Positions 23,464 through 33,094 of a stretch of 57,026 nt of DNA are shown here, in pieces. The DNA is taken from positions 1 to 57,026 of IMG/VR virus record IMGVR_UViG_3300049215_000704; one strand, given 5' to 3'. Source of the DNA: a virus. A model generated the notes under the pieces. That model ran no database searches and was not told where the DNA came from. It worked only from the letters and a program-made list of their open reading frames with translations. A program made the position numbers and the translations under genes. How positions within the stretch are numbered: position 1 is the stretch's first letter; each line of letters opens with the position of its first letter.

Positions 23464-25116
23464 ATGCCCGCCAAAAAACAACCCACACGCCCCGCGCCGC
23501 GGAAAACCACCGCGCGCCACGGCGGCGCGCCGAAAACCACCGGCATGGTGCCGGAGGAACGGATGCTCATTTTCCGCCGGTCGCACTGGAACCCGCTGTT
23601 GAACCTGACGCCGGAAAAATTGCGGCACTACCTCGACCTCTTCGACATGGGCTATGTGCGCTACGCGGCCATCACCTGGGACTTCATGATGCGGACGGAC
23701 GACACGCTGCCCTCGGTGGCGGACAAGCGGAAGAAATCCGTCTCGGGCATGGAATGGACGATTGAGGCGAAGGATGAAACCCCGGAAGCCAAGCGCCAGG
23801 CGGAATGCCTGAAATTCGCTTACGACCATATTTCCGCGACGAACGCCTATGATGAAAACCAGCGGGGCGGCGTGGCGCAGCTCATCATGCAATGCCTGGA
23901 CGCGCTCGGCGTGCACTACAGCGTCCACGAGCTGATCTGGAAACCGACGGCATCCATGACGCCGCTTGGCGCGCCGCAAGTGCTGCTCGAGGCGCGCTTC
24001 GTACCGTTGTGGTTTTTCGAGAACCGGCGCGGGCGACTGCGCTATATGCCGGTGGAAGGACAGATCGAAGGCATCGAACTGGAGCCGGACGGCTGGATTG
24101 TCTGCGCCTCGCACCGCGCGCTGATGCGGCCCTGCTCGGTCGCCTACATGTTCAAGCATCTGCCGCTGCACGACTGGTTGATTTATTGCGAACGCTACGG
24201 AATGCCCGCATTCCTGGGGAAAACAGACGCAGCGCCCGGCAGCGAACAATGGGAGGCGGACAAGCAGGCACTGGAATCGCTGGCGGCGGAATTCGCCGGA
24301 CTCTCCACGCGCGACACCGAAATCGAAATCCTCGACCTGTCGGTGAAAGGCGAGCTGGCGTTCCCGAAACTCATCGAGCGAATGGACCGCGCATTCACCG
24401 TCCTCTGGCGCGGCGCAGACCTCTCGACGCTGTCGCGCGACAACGCGGCGGGCGCGAGCCTGCAAAGCGGCGAAGCCAACCTGCTCGAGGAGGATGATGC
24501 CAAGTGGATGAGCGAGGTGATGAACAAGCAGATCGACGAGCCGGTCTTGCGCTACGCGTTTGGCGAGGACGTGGAAATCAAGGCATTTTTCAAACTCATC
24601 CCGCCGGATCGCAAAGGGATGAACGAGCATCGGGCGAACCTCATCACCGCCTACAACCTGCAGGTGCCGATTTCCCTGGGCGAAGTTTACGACCGGTTGG
24701 GCTTGCAGCGCCCGATGGACGCGGCGGACACGCTCATCAAGCCCGCGCAGGCCATGGACGCGCCGGGCGGCAACGCGCCCGCGGGCGTGGCCTCGGCGAA
24801 CGCCCTCGAGGCGACCGAGGCGTTTATCGACGCCTGCGCCGACCACGGCGGCCACGCGGTGGCGGACGACTTCGCGCCGCTCCGCGCGGAGATGCAGGCG
24901 ATCGCCGACCTGAGCGACCCCGGCGTGCAGCGGGCACGCTTGATCCGTTTCCGGCAAGAATTGCCCGGCCACATGCGGCGCATGGCGCAGCATGGGAGGC
25001 TCAGTGGCGCGCTGGCGGACATTCTGGCCACGAGCCTCGCCAACGGCATGTCCCCCGGCACAAAACCGCGCGGCCAACCAACCCAAACCTCCATGGAGAA
25101 AAAAGCCCATGTCTAA
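23464..25116 (+). CDS. Portal protein, DUF935 (Mu gp29-like)
   Basis: A 550-aa protein. After a basic tail come LDLFDMGYVRYAAITWDFM, a DTLPSVADKRKKSVSGMEWT stretch and GVHYSVHELIWK. These match DUF935 portals of Mu-like phages. It forms the dodecameric channel at the capsid vertex used by the terminase and joined to the tail. Encoded 13 bases after TerL. The 3' end overlaps the start of the protease/scaffold gene by 8 bases. Confidence 0.88.
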   Translation: MPAKKQPTRPAPRKTTARHGGAPKTTGMVPEERMLIFRRSHWNPLLNLTPEKLRHYLDLFDMGYVRYAAITWDFMMRTDDTLPSVADKRKKSVSGMEWTIEAKDETPEAKRQAECLKFAYDHISATNAYDENQRGGVAQLIMQCLDALGVHYSVHELIWKPTASMTPLGAPQVLLEARFVPLWFFENRRGRLRYMPVEGQIEGIELEPDGWIVCASHRALMRPCSVAYMFKHLPLHDWLIYCERYGMPAFLGKTDAAPGSEQWEADKQALESLAAEFAGLSTRDTEIEILDLSVKGELAFPKLIERMDRAFTVLWRGADLSTLSRDNAAGASLQSGEANLLEEDDAKWMSEVMNKQIDEPVLRYAFGEDVEIKAFFKLIPPDRKGMNEHRANLITAYNLQVPISLGEVYDRLGLQRPMDAADTLIKPAQAMDAPGGNAPAGVASANALEATEAFIDACADHGGHAVADDFAPLRAEMQAIADLSDPGVQRARLIRFRQELPGHMRRMAQHGRLSGALADILATSLANGMSPGTKPRGQPTQTSMEKKAHV

Positions 25117-26473
25117 AAATCGCCACGAACCCCTCCAAATTGCCCCAGGACGATTTGATGGGGGCCATGACCCGTCCACGCGTTTGCAGCGCCTATGCAA
25201 GAGGTTGGCGCGCTTATGCAAGGGCATAGCGCATGAGCATGACTTCTTGGGCCGGGGTCGACGAGTGGCCGCGGCCAATGAAGGGGAAGCCACCGCCAAA
25301 CTGGTGCGCGGCGGACTGGAAGGGGAGGCAGACGGTGATTTGCCAATGCTCGCAGCGGCCAACGCCGAGGACGGCTGGCTGCGCCTGACCCCCTTTGGGC
25401 GCTTCCCGAATTCCGCCGGAATGCAGATCGTCACGCAGGATGCCGGGACGAGAATGGCCAATGCGATGAACGACGCGGTGGCGAAGGTGAAAAAAGCGTT
25501 CGCCTGGTTTGCGGGCGCGAACGCCGCGCCGCCGATTTATCTCGGGCACCCGGACCACGCGCATTTCGCCACCAAGGAAGGTCACCGGGACAAGACCGTA
25601 TTTGGGCATGTAACCGCGCTGGAAAACCGCGCGGACGGCATCTGGGCGAACCTGCAATGGAGCGACGCGGGCAAACAACTTTTGCAGGCAGGCAAGAAAC
25701 TCTTCCTCTCGCCCCACTGGAACATGCTGCCGCTCGCCAACAGCGAATTCATGCCTGCCGAATTACTTTCCATCGGCCTGACGCCAAACCCGAACATCCG
25801 GGGAGCGGCAGCCGCGAACCAACAACCGTCAACCACCATGAACGAATACACCAAGAAAATCCTCGCGGCGCTGAAACGACTCGGTTTCAGCGACGCGCAA
25901 ATCGCGTCCGCCGCCAATGCCACGAGCGATGGCCAGACGCCCGCCGGCGCACCCACGCCGGAAGAGGTCGAGACGAAAATCTCGACCCTCCTCACCAACG
26001 CCGCCAACGCGACCGAGCTGCAAACGCAGCTCACCGAAGCCACGCGCGGCAAAACGCAGGCCGAAACCGACCTGACCACGGCCCGCACGAACGCGGCCAA
26101 CGCCCAAAAGGCGCACACCAAGACGCTGCTCGACCATGCGGTCGAACAAAACCGGATCACCCCCGGCGAACGCGGCGGCTGGGAGAAACGCTTCGAGACC
26201 GACTTCGTGCCGGCGGCGAACGCGCTGGCGGATATCAAGGGCAAAGCCCGCAAGGATACGCCGGCTTCCGGCAACCTCGGCGCGGCCAACGAGGCGCAAA
26301 CGAGCGCGGCCAATGCCATTCAGGTGGAAGCCGACCGGCGCTGGGAACTGGAAATGGCGAAGAAACCGGGTCGCCGCAAAACGTGGGCGCAAATCTGGGG
26401 AGACGTGAAAGCCGACCCGAAATTTGCCGGCCAATTCAAAAACATGGAGGCATCCGCGGAACAAACGATCTAA
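25109..26473 (+). CDS. Head maturation protease / scaffold (Mu gpI-like)
   Basis: A 454-aa protein. AEDGWLRLTPFGRFPNSAGM, the following APPIYLGHPDH and LFLSPHWNMLPL with a PAELLSIGLTPNPNI segment match Mu I-type capsid proteases (residues about 85-240). The C-terminal half is Ala/Thr-rich and helical, as in scaffolds. An internal ATG at 25840 (MNEYTKKILAALKR) could give a separate scaffold, as Z does in Mu. The first 79 residues look unlike the family; ATG 25346 is an alternative start. It shapes the prohead and is removed or cleaved during maturation. Confidence 0.78.
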   Translation: MSKNRHEPLQIAPGRFDGGHDPSTRLQRLCKRLARLCKGIAHEHDFLGRGRRVAAANEGEATAKLVRGGLEGEADGDLPMLAAANAEDGWLRLTPFGRFPNSAGMQIVTQDAGTRMANAMNDAVAKVKKAFAWFAGANAAPPIYLGHPDHAHFATKEGHRDKTVFGHVTALENRADGIWANLQWSDAGKQLLQAGKKLFLSPHWNMLPLANSEFMPAELLSIGLTPNPNIRGAAAANQQPSTTMNEYTKKILAALKRLGFSDAQIASAANATSDGQTPAGAPTPEEVETKISTLLTNAANATELQTQLTEATRGKTQAETDLTTARTNAANAQKAHTKTLLDHAVEQNRITPGERGGWEKRFETDFVPAANALADIKGKARKDTPASGNLGAANEAQTSAANAIQVEADRRWELEMAKKPGRRKTWAQIWGDVKADPKFAGQFKNMEASAEQTI

Positions 26474-26522
26474 GCGCCGCGCGCCACCATAACCCAACTT
26501 CAACCTCAAGCACATCTCCTCT

Positions 26523-27167
26523 ATGAATACCATCCTCCATCTGTTCATTATCTTCAGCGTGCTGTTCGTCGGCGCGCTTGCCATGCTCGGGGCCGTCCTC
26601 CTGGACGGCGGCCTGCGCGGCCACCATCGGCGCGGTTATCGCTGCACGTTGCGCGGGCGCATGGTCGCCGCGGCCAACGCGGCCATCCTGTCGTTCCAGT
26701 CGCACAAATCCATCTCGCGAGTCCTCGATAACGCGGTCGCCACCCGCTACCTGCTCGCCAAATCGGGCGTGACGGCGGGCGCGACGGCGGATATCTGCGG
26801 TGCTGCCGACGAACCCATCGGCGTGTTCACGGACGAAGGCGCAGCGGGCGATTATAAAAACATCCAGCTCGCGGGCATCGGCGACGAAACGGCAGCAGGC
26901 TGGTCGTCTGGCGCCATCGCTGCGGATGCGGCGGTTTACGCCGCCGCGAACGGCCAGATACAGGCGGACCCGACGACAGTCGCCGGCACTTACTGGCGCG
27001 TGGGCCGCTCGCTCACGGCGACGACCGGCGCGAACCAACTGCTCGAATACACGCCCTCACGCCCGGTGAAAGTGATCGTGATCACGGCGACCGGCGCGGC
27101 AGCGGTGGCCGACATCGTCACGCTGCTCAAACTGGCGACGGGCCATGCGGAAGTGAAATTCATCTAA
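26523..27167 (+). CDS. Putative capsid decoration protein with hydrophobic N-terminus
   Basis: A 214-aa protein. From about residue 60 it resembles small head decoration or stabilising proteins encoded between scaffold and capsid (GVTAGATADICGAADEPIGV, a VAGTYWRVGRSL stretch, ending AEVKFI). The first 30 residues form a transmembrane-like helix (ILHLFIIFSVLFVGALAMLG), unusual for a virion protein; ATG 26661 would omit it. Position makes a head role likely. Confidence 0.6.
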   Translation: MNTILHLFIIFSVLFVGALAMLGAVLLDGGLRGHHRRGYRCTLRGRMVAAANAAILSFQSHKSISRVLDNAVATRYLLAKSGVTAGATADICGAADEPIGVFTDEGAAGDYKNIQLAGIGDETAAGWSSGAIAADAAVYAAANGQIQADPTTVAGTYWRVGRSLTATTGANQLLEYTPSRPVKVIVITATGAAAVADIVTLLKLATGHAEVKFI

Positions 27168-27218
27168 CCGCGCCGCGAACAATCCAACCAACCTCAATCC
27201 ATCATCTCAAAAAAATCC

Positions 27219-28310
27219 ATGAAATCCATTAACAAATCCCGATCGTTGGCGGCCTTGCTGGCCTTCGCCAACGCGCTCACGCCGATCCAAAGCGCGAGCC
27301 ACGCCCTGGGGCACGGCGAAATCAGCCTGATCCCCGAGTTCCCCGGCGCGCGCGCGCGCGCCGGGCGCAGTGTCAGCGCGGCGAATTCCGTCGAGCTGAA
27401 CTTCGCCAACGAGTCGCGCGACACCGAGTTCCACTATTCGGTGCCGCTCACCACGTTCACCACCGGTTGGAAAGACCCGGAGAACATCCAGGAGCTGCTC
27501 GCGTTCATCGCGCCCGACGTGCCGGCCGACCGGCGCTTCGAGTTCAAGAACGGCACCAATGCGGAATACTTCCTGACGGAAGCAGACGACATCCGCGCGA
27601 CGGGCGCGGATTTCAAACGCATTGAATACACGGGGCAGTCCCAACTCGGCAAAACGCTGAACAAGGGGTTGCGCATCCGCGTGGACCGCGACGAAGTCGT
27701 GGGCAACAACTGGCGCGAATCGTACACGCAACGCCTGCTCCAGCGCCTGTGGCGCAACGAGCTCGTGCGCACGCTCGTCCTCCTGGATGCGGCGGCTACG
27801 AACGTGGCCAAGACCTGGACGAAGGGCAACACCTCGACGAGCAACCCGGACGGCGACGTGCGGAACATGCTCAAGGCGTCGCGCGACCAATCGGGCCTGT
27901 GGCCGAACCACGTGCTCTACGGCGCGCTCGCCTGGCTGTCGCGCGTGAACGTGTATGAGACGATCAACACGCCCAACGCCGGACGGCGCGCGGACTTCAC
28001 GCCGGAAGAGCTGGCCACGAAGCTGATGGTGGGCGCGGTGGAAATCGCCAAGGCGCAATACCAAAGCGGCGCAGCGGCCAAGACCGACATCGTGGGCAGC
28101 GCGGTTTACGCGTACAACCACGTGGAAGGCGCGACGCTGGACGATCCGTCGAACTTCAAGCGCGTGATGACGCCGACGGAAGGGGGCGGCCCGTTCCGCG
28201 TGTACACCCACGAAGGCGCAAAGTTCACCGACATCATGGTGGAACACTACTCGACGATCATCAACCCGACCTCGCTCGGCGTCGAGAAGATCACCGTGAC
28301 CGAAGCGTGA
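27219..28310 (+). CDS. Major capsid protein
   Basis: A 363-aa protein directly after the decoration-like gene. The sequence has the alternating alpha/beta character of HK97-fold capsids, with a long N-arm and FHYSVPLTTFTTGWKDPENI, a KGLRIRVDRDEVVGNNWRES stretch and RRADFTPEELATKLMVGAVE. It is followed by a strong hairpin and a short gap, consistent with high expression. Role assigned by size and position in the head module; no database match was run. Confidence 0.75.
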   Translation: MKSINKSRSLAALLAFANALTPIQSASHALGHGEISLIPEFPGARARAGRSVSAANSVELNFANESRDTEFHYSVPLTTFTTGWKDPENIQELLAFIAPDVPADRRFEFKNGTNAEYFLTEADDIRATGADFKRIEYTGQSQLGKTLNKGLRIRVDRDEVVGNNWRESYTQRLLQRLWRNELVRTLVLLDAAATNVAKTWTKGNTSTSNPDGDVRNMLKASRDQSGLWPNHVLYGALAWLSRVNVYETINTPNAGRRADFTPEELATKLMVGAVEIAKAQYQSGAAAKTDIVGSAVYAYNHVEGATLDDPSNFKRVMTPTEGGGPFRVYTHEGAKFTDIMVEHYSTIINPTSLGVEKITVTEA

Positions 28311-28330
28311 TCCACTGGTTCCGTTTGCGT

Positions 28331-28361
28331 CCGCCGCCCGGCGTGAAAAACCGGGCGGCGG
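28331..28361 (+). other. Perfect 11-bp hairpin after the capsid gene
   Basis: CCGCCGCCCGG pairs with CCGGGCGGCGG around a 9-base loop, 20 bases past the capsid stop. No T-run follows, so it more likely stabilises capsid mRNA or slows polymerase than ends transcription. Confidence 0.55.
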
Positions 28362-28403
28362 CCCAAGCGCAACCCCAACCACAAAAATCCAACCCTATTA
28401 TAT

Positions 28404-28637
28404 ATGCCTGACCCAACTCAAACGCCGGCGGCGCAAAAGGCCGCCGCGAACAAAAAACCCGCAGCAGCTGCGCCGGAAAAACCGGTGAAGAAAACACGCG
28501 CCCAGCGCGTCGCGGAAAAAATCCGCGCCGGGATGTTGCGTAATGAAGCGGAAGCGGTCGTCGCCCGCCAGGATGAGCGCGACGCCGCCATCGCCGCACA
28601 AAGCGCCGCGGAGGCAGAAACCCCCGCCGAGGAATAA
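28404..28637 (+). CDS. Small Ala/Lys-rich charged phage protein
   Basis: A 77-aa protein rich in Ala, Lys and Glu: MPDPTQTPAAQKAAANKKPA at the start and an amphipathic helix RAQRVAEKIRAGMLRNEAEA in the middle. It lies between the capsid and connector genes. It may be a minor head component; no family recognised. A similar Ala/Pro-rich layout occurs at 31272-31658. Confidence 0.5.
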   Translation: MPDPTQTPAAQKAAANKKPAAAAPEKPVKKTRAQRVAEKIRAGMLRNEAEAVVARQDERDAAIAAQSAAEAETPAEE

Positions 28638-28779
28638 TACCCTCCCATTCTTCAGCCCAGGCGGTCCCATCCCGCCGAAGGCTGAACACTTTTGTTCAAA
28701 AAATAAAATAACACGACCACGCCCAATCCCTCGCCACTTCGTGGCCTCGGGATAAGTGCGTTCTCTTCGTTCACTCCTT

Positions 28780-29223
28780 ATGTCCTGGATAACCCTCACC
28801 GCCGACGACGTGCAAACCGTGTGCACGCCCCAAGAAATCGCCGTGCACCGCAAGCTGGCGAAGCAATCGGACAACTCTGACCCGGTGCAAAAGACGATTG
28901 ACCAGGTCGTGGGCATCGTGCGCGCGCGCGTCGGCGGATGCTCGCGCAACGTGCTGGGCCCGGACGGCACCATTCCCGACGAACTGCGCGACGCGACGCT
29001 GGACCTGATTGCCGCGAGAATACCCGTCGGCGCGGGCGAGGACCGGGAAAAATCCGCCAAGGTGAAAGAAGCCAACGAACTGCTCAAGGAAGTGGCCGCA
29101 TGCCGCTATGCGATCGTGCCGCCCGCGGTGGCCGCCACCAACCAACCGCAACAAGGCGGACGCATCACCACGGTGCGACGCGGGCGCGTGCGCCGCCGCG
29201 ACGAGGACATGCGAGGACTCTGA
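28780..29223 (+). CDS. Head-tail connector, Mu gp36/DUF1320-like
   Basis: A 147-aa protein: MSWITLTADDVQTVCTPQEI, then a helical segment VQKTIDQVVGIVRARVGGCS, a central PDELRDATLDLIAARIP and a basic tail RRGRVRRRDEDMRGL. This is the usual size and layout of gp36/DUF1320 connectors encoded after the capsid in Mu-like phages. It should sit below the portal. Confidence 0.65.
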   Translation: MSWITLTADDVQTVCTPQEIAVHRKLAKQSDNSDPVQKTIDQVVGIVRARVGGCSRNVLGPDGTIPDELRDATLDLIAARIPVGAGEDREKSAKVKEANELLKEVAACRYAIVPPAVAATNQPQQGGRITTVRRGRVRRRDEDMRGL

Positions 29224-29225
29224 CC

Positions 29226-30080
29226 ATGGACTTCGACCAACCCATTCCCTACGACGAGGCCCTGACCGCACTCAATGCGCGGCAAGAGCTGCCGAACACG
29301 CTGACGAGCCGCGAACTGGAACGGCTCGGGCCGGCGATACTGGCGCGTTCGCGGTTTTCCGCCGGGGTGGTAAGCGGGCGCATCCTCGCGGGAATGGACC
29401 AACAAGTTCAGGACATAATCGACGGCAAGACCAGCATCGTACAGGGCATGAAACACCTGGGCGAAGTCATTGATTCGACCGGCTACACCCCCGCCGAAGG
29501 CGACGAAGGGACAATCAAAGACCTGCGCACGCTGGCGCGCCGTCGGCTGATGATTGAAACGAATGTGGACCTGATCACCGGACGCGGGCATTGGATGCAA
29601 GGGCAAAAACAACACTTGCTCGACGACTGGCCGATCATGGAGCTCGTGCGCGTGCGGCGCTCCGAACGCCCGCGGGACTGGCCGGAAAAATGGCCAGCGG
29701 CGGCGCGCGCGGCGGGCAGCATGAAGGCACTGGAAGTTTTCCAAAACACCGGACGCATGGTGGCGCGCAAGGACGACCCGATCTGGACGTGGCCGCTTGC
29801 CGATGGCGGCTTCAACCGGTTCGGCGTGCCATGGGGACCGTTCGACTATAACAGCGGAATGGGCACGCGCGACCGCGACCGCGCGACTGCGCTGGCGCTG
29901 GGCATCATCACCGCCGACGAAGCCGCGCCCGCGCCGGATGAAGCGCCGGACATGAATGATGATTTGCAAGCGAGCCTCAGCGATTTGCCCGCCGGGGAAA
30001 TCCGCGACGCGCTACTTGAAGCCCTGGGCGACCAGGTGAAAATGGACAACGGCATTCTGACGTATGCCGGGAAGAATTAA
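29226..30080 (+). CDS. Minor head / connector-region virion protein
   Basis: A 284-aa protein from ATG 29226. It contains VDLITGRGHWMQGQKQHLLD, LVRVRRSERPRDWPEKWPAA and a C-terminal GVPWGPFDYNSGMGTRDRDR. The WPP/G-x-FxxNSGMxxRDxxRxxA ending is common in phage minor head proteins. It probably joins the portal region; the exact role is unknown. A longer upstream frame overlaps the connector gene and is not used. Confidence 0.6.
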   Translation: MDFDQPIPYDEALTALNARQELPNTLTSRELERLGPAILARSRFSAGVVSGRILAGMDQQVQDIIDGKTSIVQGMKHLGEVIDSTGYTPAEGDEGTIKDLRTLARRRLMIETNVDLITGRGHWMQGQKQHLLDDWPIMELVRVRRSERPRDWPEKWPAAARAAGSMKALEVFQNTGRMVARKDDPIWTWPLADGGFNRFGVPWGPFDYNSGMGTRDRDRATALALGIITADEAAPAPDEAPDMNDDLQASLSDLPAGEIRDALLEALGDQVKMDNGILTYAGKN

Positions 30081-30103
30081 CGCACAGCAAATTTTCAATT
30101 CCT

Positions 30104-30754
30104 ATGTCTGTTACCACCATCATCACATTGCCAATCGACCCGCCGCTCGGGCCGGTGGCGCGCGCGCTGACGCCGGCGGCGCAGCGGATGCTGACGGAGA
30201 AAATCTCGAAAGCCGTCGTGGAATTGTGGATCGCCAATTTCGACAAACTTGGCGCGCGCCCGCAAACGGCGTTCTGGGCCCCGCGCCCGGTGGAATTGAA
30301 AACGCGCAAGGGCGTGACGGCGGCGGTGCCGGAACTGAACGTCACGCACCGGGCAGCGCAGGGGTTCTGGAACAAGGCGGCGGCGCTGACGCATTACAAC
30401 CTGATCAGCGACCGCGAATCCGTGGTGAGTGTGAACCTGCTCGGCGTGCGGCTGCGATTTTACGGCGGAGACATCGACAAAATCCAAACCATTCCGGCGA
30501 TACCCGAAGCGGTCGGCACCGTGCCGAAAGACTGGCCCGACCTCAAGCTCGTGCCGAACTGGCATGGCCCGGAAACGGTGGCGGCGCTGGTGATGGACTC
30601 GGGCTACGGCGGGACGGCGGTGCCGATATTCTGGCTCACGGCGCACACGCACCACGAGCCCGACCCGGCGGTGATACCGGAAAAAGAAACCGCCGCGCTG
30701 ATCGACCAACAACTGGACGCCTACCTCGCGGGCGTGGTGAAGGAGAGGAACTGA
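30104..30754 (+). CDS. Virion morphogenesis / tail-completion region protein
   Basis: A 216-aa protein in the head-tail joining segment (ISKAVVELWIANFDKLGARP, VVSVNLLGVRLRFYGGDIDK, PIFWLTAHTHHEPDPAVIPE). Size and position resemble the Mu gpG-type virion morphogenesis family, but similarity by eye is weak. Next gene follows after one base. Confidence 0.5.
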   Translation: MSVTTIITLPIDPPLGPVARALTPAAQRMLTEKISKAVVELWIANFDKLGARPQTAFWAPRPVELKTRKGVTAAVPELNVTHRAAQGFWNKAAALTHYNLISDRESVVSVNLLGVRLRFYGGDIDKIQTIPAIPEAVGTVPKDWPDLKLVPNWHGPETVAALVMDSGYGGTAVPIFWLTAHTHHEPDPAVIPEKETAALIDQQLDAYLAGVVKERN

Positions 30755-30755
30755 C

Positions 30756-31241
30756 ATGAGCTCCGCGCTGGAATTTCTCCAGGAGGCCATCGTGGCGCGA
30801 TTGCGCACGCGCCAATTCCACGCGCAGGCGCGCGGCGGACGCATCGAGGTGATCCCGCAGGGAATCTCCGACCTGGAACAAACCATCGAGGAAAAAGTGA
30901 TGAAACGCAGCGGCATCTTCACGCTGGCGCATTACCCGCTGCCATCGCAGGTGATCGCGGACACGCAATCGCTGTCGGTCAACGTGAAGCTGCAGCTCTC
31001 GATTTACGAGCAGGTAAAATCCAACAAGAGCGGACTCGGCTGCCTGGGCCTGGCGGAAAAGGACCTCGGCACGCTGCATGGATGGGAGCTGCCACAGCAC
31101 CGGGCGTGGTCGACCGGCCGCGTGATGTTTGCGCGCGAACACGACCCGATGGAAATCCTGCCGTCGCTGCCCGGCTTCAACAAAATCGCGCTGCATTTGA
31201 CGGTCTCCGATGTCGGCCTCTATTCGGAAAATCCGGAATAA
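30756..31241 (+). CDS. Tail terminator-like protein (Mu gp37/DUF1834 position)
   Basis: A 161-aa protein: SALEFLQEAIVARLRTRQFH, SLSVNVKLQLSIYEQVKSNK and a C-terminal KIALHLTVSDVGLYSENPE. The alpha/beta layout and its place just before the tail tube gene match tail-completion proteins that cap the tail tube. Assigned by position. Confidence 0.5.
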   Translation: MSSALEFLQEAIVARLRTRQFHAQARGGRIEVIPQGISDLEQTIEEKVMKRSGIFTLAHYPLPSQVIADTQSLSVNVKLQLSIYEQVKSNKSGLGCLGLAEKDLGTLHGWELPQHRAWSTGRVMFAREHDPMEILPSLPGFNKIALHLTVSDVGLYSENPE

Positions 31242-31271
31242 TTTTTCTTTAACCCACAACTCCACACTACC

Positions 31272-31658
31272 ATGCCCGCACCCAAAAAACCCACACCCGA
31301 GCAACTGCGCGACGCCGCCGTCGCGCTCGAAACCGAGGCCGCCGCGGAAGAAACCGCCGCGACCGCCAGCGAACCCACAGCCACCGCAGCCACCGCCTCC
31401 GCCACGCCGGCGCCGGCCACGCCGCCTGCGCCGCCGGAACTCGACCATGCGACCGCTCGCCCCCTGGCACGCGGCCCATACCGGCACGATGAGACGCAAC
31501 AAACCGTTTTCTACCACCAGGCCGGGTGGGCGTTCACCGCGACGGGCATCCCGATCGCGCCGCTGACGGAAGCGGAAGTGAAGGCGGAGAATGACGCCGC
31601 CGTCGCCAAGGCCGCCCGCAAAAATCCGGCACCGCCGGCCAATGCGACCGCGAAATAA
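31272..31658 (+). CDS. Ala/Thr/Pro-rich small virion-region protein
   Basis: A 128-aa protein. Residues 15-58 are almost only Ala, Thr, Pro and Glu. A compact domain follows (RHDETQQTVFYHQAGWAFTA) with a charged tail. It lies between tail terminator and tail tube genes. No family recognised. Confidence 0.5.
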   Translation: MPAPKKPTPEQLRDAAVALETEAAAEETAATASEPTATAATASATPAPATPPAPPELDHATARPLARGPYRHDETQQTVFYHQAGWAFTATGIPIAPLTEAEVKAENDAAVAKAARKNPAPPANATAK

Positions 31659-31693
31659 ATCTCACCCAACACCAACCTTAACTCCCTCATAAA

Positions 31694-32638
31694 ATGTCAA
31701 ACGCAATCGACAGAAGCACGATTGAGATCGGCCCCGGCGTGGTCGATTTCAACGGCGCAATCATCTACAGCATGGGCGGCATCAAGCTTGATGTGGACAT
31801 CAAGACCGCCGAACAAATCAACGACCTCGGCTCGCGCGAGGAAGTCCTCGAAGATGTGGACATCAACGTCGTGTTCACTCCATCTGACGAGGCGGACGGC
31901 ACGATCCTGCCGGTGCTTTACCCTTATGGCGCGATGGCGCTGGGCACGGAAGTGTTCGGCGCGACGGACGTGCCGATCAACATCTGGGCGTTGTCCACCG
32001 GAAAGAAATACACGGTGAGCGCGGGCGCGGTGAAAAACCAGCCCGAGTTCAACGGCTCGGGCAAGGGCAAAATCTACGGTCCATGCACCCTGCGCGGACT
32101 GTGCGCGAACAACACGGCGCGCACGACGGCGAACTCCACGCTGACGATTGCGACGGCCACCTTCGCGGGCCGCGCCTACGACCGCACGAAACTCAAGGCG
32201 GTGCCCTACGCCATCGCGCTGGCGGGCGCGAGCGCGCCATGGACGGCACTGCTCACGGGCGCGCCGTTCAAATTCAAACCGAAGGAAAAATGGACAGACC
32301 TCTACATCGAAGGCCACGGCGTAGTCGGCATGGTGCTCGACGATTTGACCGCGGAGGTGGAAATCGTGAAGCCGCGCAACGTGACGAGCGCGCAGATGCT
32401 CGCGCAAATGGCGATCCAAGGCACGGGCATCCAGCAAGGGGCGAGCCGGTTCACCGGCGCGGCCAATATGACGCTCGATGGTGGCACCGGCAACCCGCTG
32501 ATCACCGTCAACAAGGTCAATGTGATGCGCAAGACCGGCTTTGTGTTCCACAAATCCGACCCGCGCTTCGACACCCTGACGTTTGCGGCCCAACGAGCAC
32601 TGTACGGCGACACGCTCTATTCCATCGCCCTCCACTAA
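31694..32638 (+). CDS. Major tail tube protein
   Basis: A 314-aa beta-rich protein with IEIGPGVVDFNGAIIYSMGG, DVDIKTAEQINDLGSREEVL and GFVFHKSDPRFDTLTFAAQR. Alternating strands and its place before the chaperone/tape-measure block fit a siphovirus tail tube subunit. No sheath gene is present next to it, arguing against a Mu-type contractile tail. Confidence 0.68.
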   Translation: MSNAIDRSTIEIGPGVVDFNGAIIYSMGGIKLDVDIKTAEQINDLGSREEVLEDVDINVVFTPSDEADGTILPVLYPYGAMALGTEVFGATDVPINIWALSTGKKYTVSAGAVKNQPEFNGSGKGKIYGPCTLRGLCANNTARTTANSTLTIATATFAGRAYDRTKLKAVPYAIALAGASAPWTALLTGAPFKFKPKEKWTDLYIEGHGVVGMVLDDLTAEVEIVKPRNVTSAQMLAQMAIQGTGIQQGASRFTGAANMTLDGGTGNPLITVNKVNVMRKTGFVFHKSDPRFDTLTFAAQRALYGDTLYSIALH

Positions 32639-32658
32639 ACCAAACGCGGATTCGCGTT

Positions 32659-33093
32659 ATGATCATCAAATGCGGAACACTTGTCCTGTGCCAAGGCTAT
32701 GGACGCCCGGTCCCCGGAGGACCGGGTGTCCTGGTCGGCAAGTTTCTGCCCAAAACCAAGAAGCAGCAGCAGGTGGCGGAATACCTGCGCGCGGATTCGG
32801 CGGACGTGTTCCCCCGAGGCAACGGCATCACGCAGGTGCCCTTTACCGTGCGGCGCGAACACGCGACGCCGGCGCAGGCGCAGGACTTCCGTGCGACGCA
32901 CACCATAGCCGTCGAGGGACTGCAGGGAACATGGACGATGCAGCCGGATTGGCCGGGCGACGGGATTTATTCAACGCTGCAAGTGACGGGCGTGATCTCG
33001 GTCGAGTTTCCCGACCACGCGCTGAACAACGGCGTCTCGACGCTCGCACTCTACACCATCACCGGCGGCACCATCACCAAAATCGGAGTCTAA
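32659..33093 (+). CDS. Tail-region protein of unknown function
   Basis: A 144-aa protein: MIIKCGTLVLCQGYGRPVPG, TPAQAQDFRATHTIAVEGLQ and a C-terminal beta segment. It is transcribed with the two paralogous genes that follow (gap of one base). Probably a minor tail component; no family recognised. Confidence 0.5.
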   Translation: MIIKCGTLVLCQGYGRPVPGGPGVLVGKFLPKTKKQQQVAEYLRADSADVFPRGNGITQVPFTVRREHATPAQAQDFRATHTIAVEGLQGTWTMQPDWPGDGIYSTLQVTGVISVEFPDHALNNGVSTLALYTITGGTITKIGV

Positions 33094-33094
33094 C

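Noticed and set aside
21610-25461. 1283-aa open frame on the minus strand
   Set aside because: It is the antisense shadow of terminase, portal and protease genes in GC-rich DNA. The translation is low in coherent motifs and the plus-strand genes have clear families.
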